DNA from: Methanobrevibacter ruminantium
GTDB lineage: Archaea > Methanobacteriota > Methanobacteria > Methanobacteriales > Methanobacteriaceae
NCBI GenBank assembly: GCA_004553595.1
Contig: SFKZ01000015.1
Span: 1 to 46,189 of the forward strand
Direction of reading: 5' to 3'
Length of the DNA: 46,189 nt
In this document: positions 45,265-46,189 of the stretch, in pieces
Layout: each line of letters starts with the position of its first letter
Position numbering within the stretch: the stretch's first letter is position 1
Program-made: the position numbers and the translations under genes
The notes under the pieces: model-generated
What the model was told of the DNA's origin: nothing
The model's database searches: none
Seen by the model: the letters and a program-made list of their open reading frames with translations, nothing else

Positions 45265-46116
45265 ATGGCTAAGACAGACGGAGTAGCAAGAATAATCGCT
45301 CTTGCCGCTTTGGGCAAGAATGGTGGAGGTAGTACAGGCGGTACTACAAATTATTTAGAATTAGCCAATAAACCTAAGATTAACAATGTAGAATTAACCG
45401 GAAACAAAACATTAGAAGATTTGGGTATTAATATACCCGATTTAGAAAATTATTATACAAAAGATATAGTTAATGAAGCTTTAAACAAAAAGCAAAACAC
45501 TCTAACAGCTGGAGACAATATCGTAATATCAGAGGATAATGTTATTAGTGCTAATGTATCTGGAGGAACAGATGGTAATGCTGTTTATACATATTATGCT
45601 CCATATTCAGATGACGATTGGTTTACTGAGGGAAATGTAGCAGCTATATTACAAGCCGTAAAAGACAATGGATATTCTAACTTCGAGTTATGTACTTTAA
45701 ATGGTAGTCATTACACATTGACAAAAGGAGGAAATTTACAAGCTCTTACTGCAACAGATGAGGCGTTTGAATTACTTTCTCAACAAAATAATTTAGAAAA
45801 TCATACTAATTACACTTTTAACGCTCATCTAAATGAAAATAATAAAGTGGTTGTAAGTGGATTGGTAAAAACAGTTCATACTGCTGAAGAAATGTTTGGA
45901 ACTTATTTACCAGAAACGTTGGAAAAAATATCTGGTTATGACGGTACAAGAGAACATTTAATATTACAAGCTAATGCTGGAAATCTTGAATGGGATTCAT
46001 CGTTAGATGGTGGTATATTCGGAGATAACTATACTGATCCTGCTTATTATACAGAAAAACAAGTTGATAAAATAGTTACCGACACTGTAAATGAAGCATT
46101 AGGAGGCAGGTACTAA
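45265..46116 (+). CDS. Tail fibre protein, 283 aa
   Basis: After a short Gly-rich stretch (GGGSTGGTT) comes a motif common in phage fibres (YLELANKPKINNVELTGNKT, then LEDLGI), then NLENYYTKDIV- and LTAGDNIVISEDNVISA-type fibre segments and a C-terminal domain with YYTEKQVDKIVTDTVNEAL. It probably forms a trimeric fibre that contacts the host. The ATG at 45265 is preferred to the GTG at 45256, because AGGTG lies eight bases before it. It overlaps the next start by one base. Confidence 0.75.
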   Translation: MAKTDGVARIIALAALGKNGGGSTGGTTNYLELANKPKINNVELTGNKTLEDLGINIPDLENYYTKDIVNEALNKKQNTLTAGDNIVISEDNVISANVSGGTDGNAVYTYYAPYSDDDWFTEGNVAAILQAVKDNGYSNFELCTLNGSHYTLTKGGNLQALTATDEAFELLSQQNNLENHTNYTFNAHLNENNKVVVSGLVKTVHTAEEMFGTYLPETLEKISGYDGTREHLILQANAGNLEWDSSLDGGIFGDNYTDPAYYTEKQVDKIVTDTVNEALGGRY

Positions 46117-46189
46117 TGGAGACAGAAGGTAAAAAGATATTAGTAAATTATCTTACTGACATTGCAGATACTTTTAGAAGTATTACAGG
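46116..46189 (+). CDS. Partial fibre/baseplate-type gene cut by the window end
   Basis: Only 24 codons are present (METEGKKILVNYLTDIADTF). The segment YLTDIADTFRSITG resembles the IADAIRxKTG motif near the N-terminus of many Firmicutes phage tail proteins of unknown role. The ribosome site AGGAGG is at 46101-46106, and the ATG overlaps the previous stop (TAATG). Confidence 0.7.
   Translation, partial: METEGKKILVNYLTDIADTFRSIT

Noticed and set aside
1..46189. tRNA genes, integrase or transposase
   Set aside because: None found by eye: no cloverleaf with a TTCRA loop, no tyrosine or serine recombinase motifs, no IS-type inverted ends. A dedicated scan could still find a diverged tRNA.

Overview
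The window reads as a large part of the genome of a tailed bacteriophage: an AT-rich, long-tailed siphovirus with no sheath genes. It probably infects a low-GC Gram-positive (Firmicutes-type) host. The reasons are strong AGGAGG-type ribosome sites, TTGACA/TATAAT promoters, four sites matching the Firmicutes LexA (DinR) box, a CHAP endolysin with SH3-like repeats, and the virion gene order. Translation looks standard (TGG for Trp), but TGA ends only 2 of about 48 genes. No integrase and no tRNA gene were seen. The window starts in a poly-A run and ends inside a gene, so neither genome end is shown.

Region 1 (1-7050, + strand) is an early-type accessory region. An HNH homing endonuclease gene (502-942) is followed by about a dozen tiny genes. 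Almost every gene is its own transcription unit: A-tracts, a near-consensus promoter with a 17-bp spacer, a short leader with the ribosome site AGAAAGGAAAG, the ORF, and often a hairpin or terminator whose loop holds the stop codon. Products include three close winged-helix paralogs and a distant fourth, a DEDDh exonuclease, a GIY-YIG protein, two small membrane proteins, and a HAD nucleotidase broken by a one-base frameshift. Between the genes lie six promoters of a second class, whose start region reads ATGGG or similar. They appear to drive short non-coding RNAs with hairpins, several of them carrying copies of a 20-nt GC-rich element found seven times in the window. These RNAs and the 20-mer are the most unusual part of the window.

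Region 2 (7050-10090) holds a non-coding stretch with an AC-rich tract, two LexA-like boxes and one 20-mer. It is followed by a minus-strand island of five genes of unknown function with their own promoters and a structured 240-nt leader. The outermost gene, 9664-9825, is a paralog of the + strand gene at 1152. A cruciform-forming inverted repeat at 9972-10009 separates this island from the late genes.

Region 3 (10095-46189, + strand) is the late region. Packaging and head: two zinc-ribbon proteins, the second probably the small terminase, then large terminase, portal, protease-scaffold with an internal start, a small head protein and major capsid protein. Neck and tail: connectors, tail tube, a PD-(D/E)XK nuclease-like protein, a chaperone-type protein, a 2490-aa tape measure and a Dit-like protein. 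Appendages: a fibre with 15 copies of a 25-residue repeat and an FN3 plus discoidin-like protein. Exit and further fibres: metallophosphoesterase, membrane-anchored GAF-like protein, CHAP endolysin, an inserted GIY-YIG homing endonuclease, holin and further fibre proteins. A terminator plus new promoter follows both the capsid gene and the tail tube gene, which probably sets the expression level of the two most abundant virion proteins apart from their neighbours.
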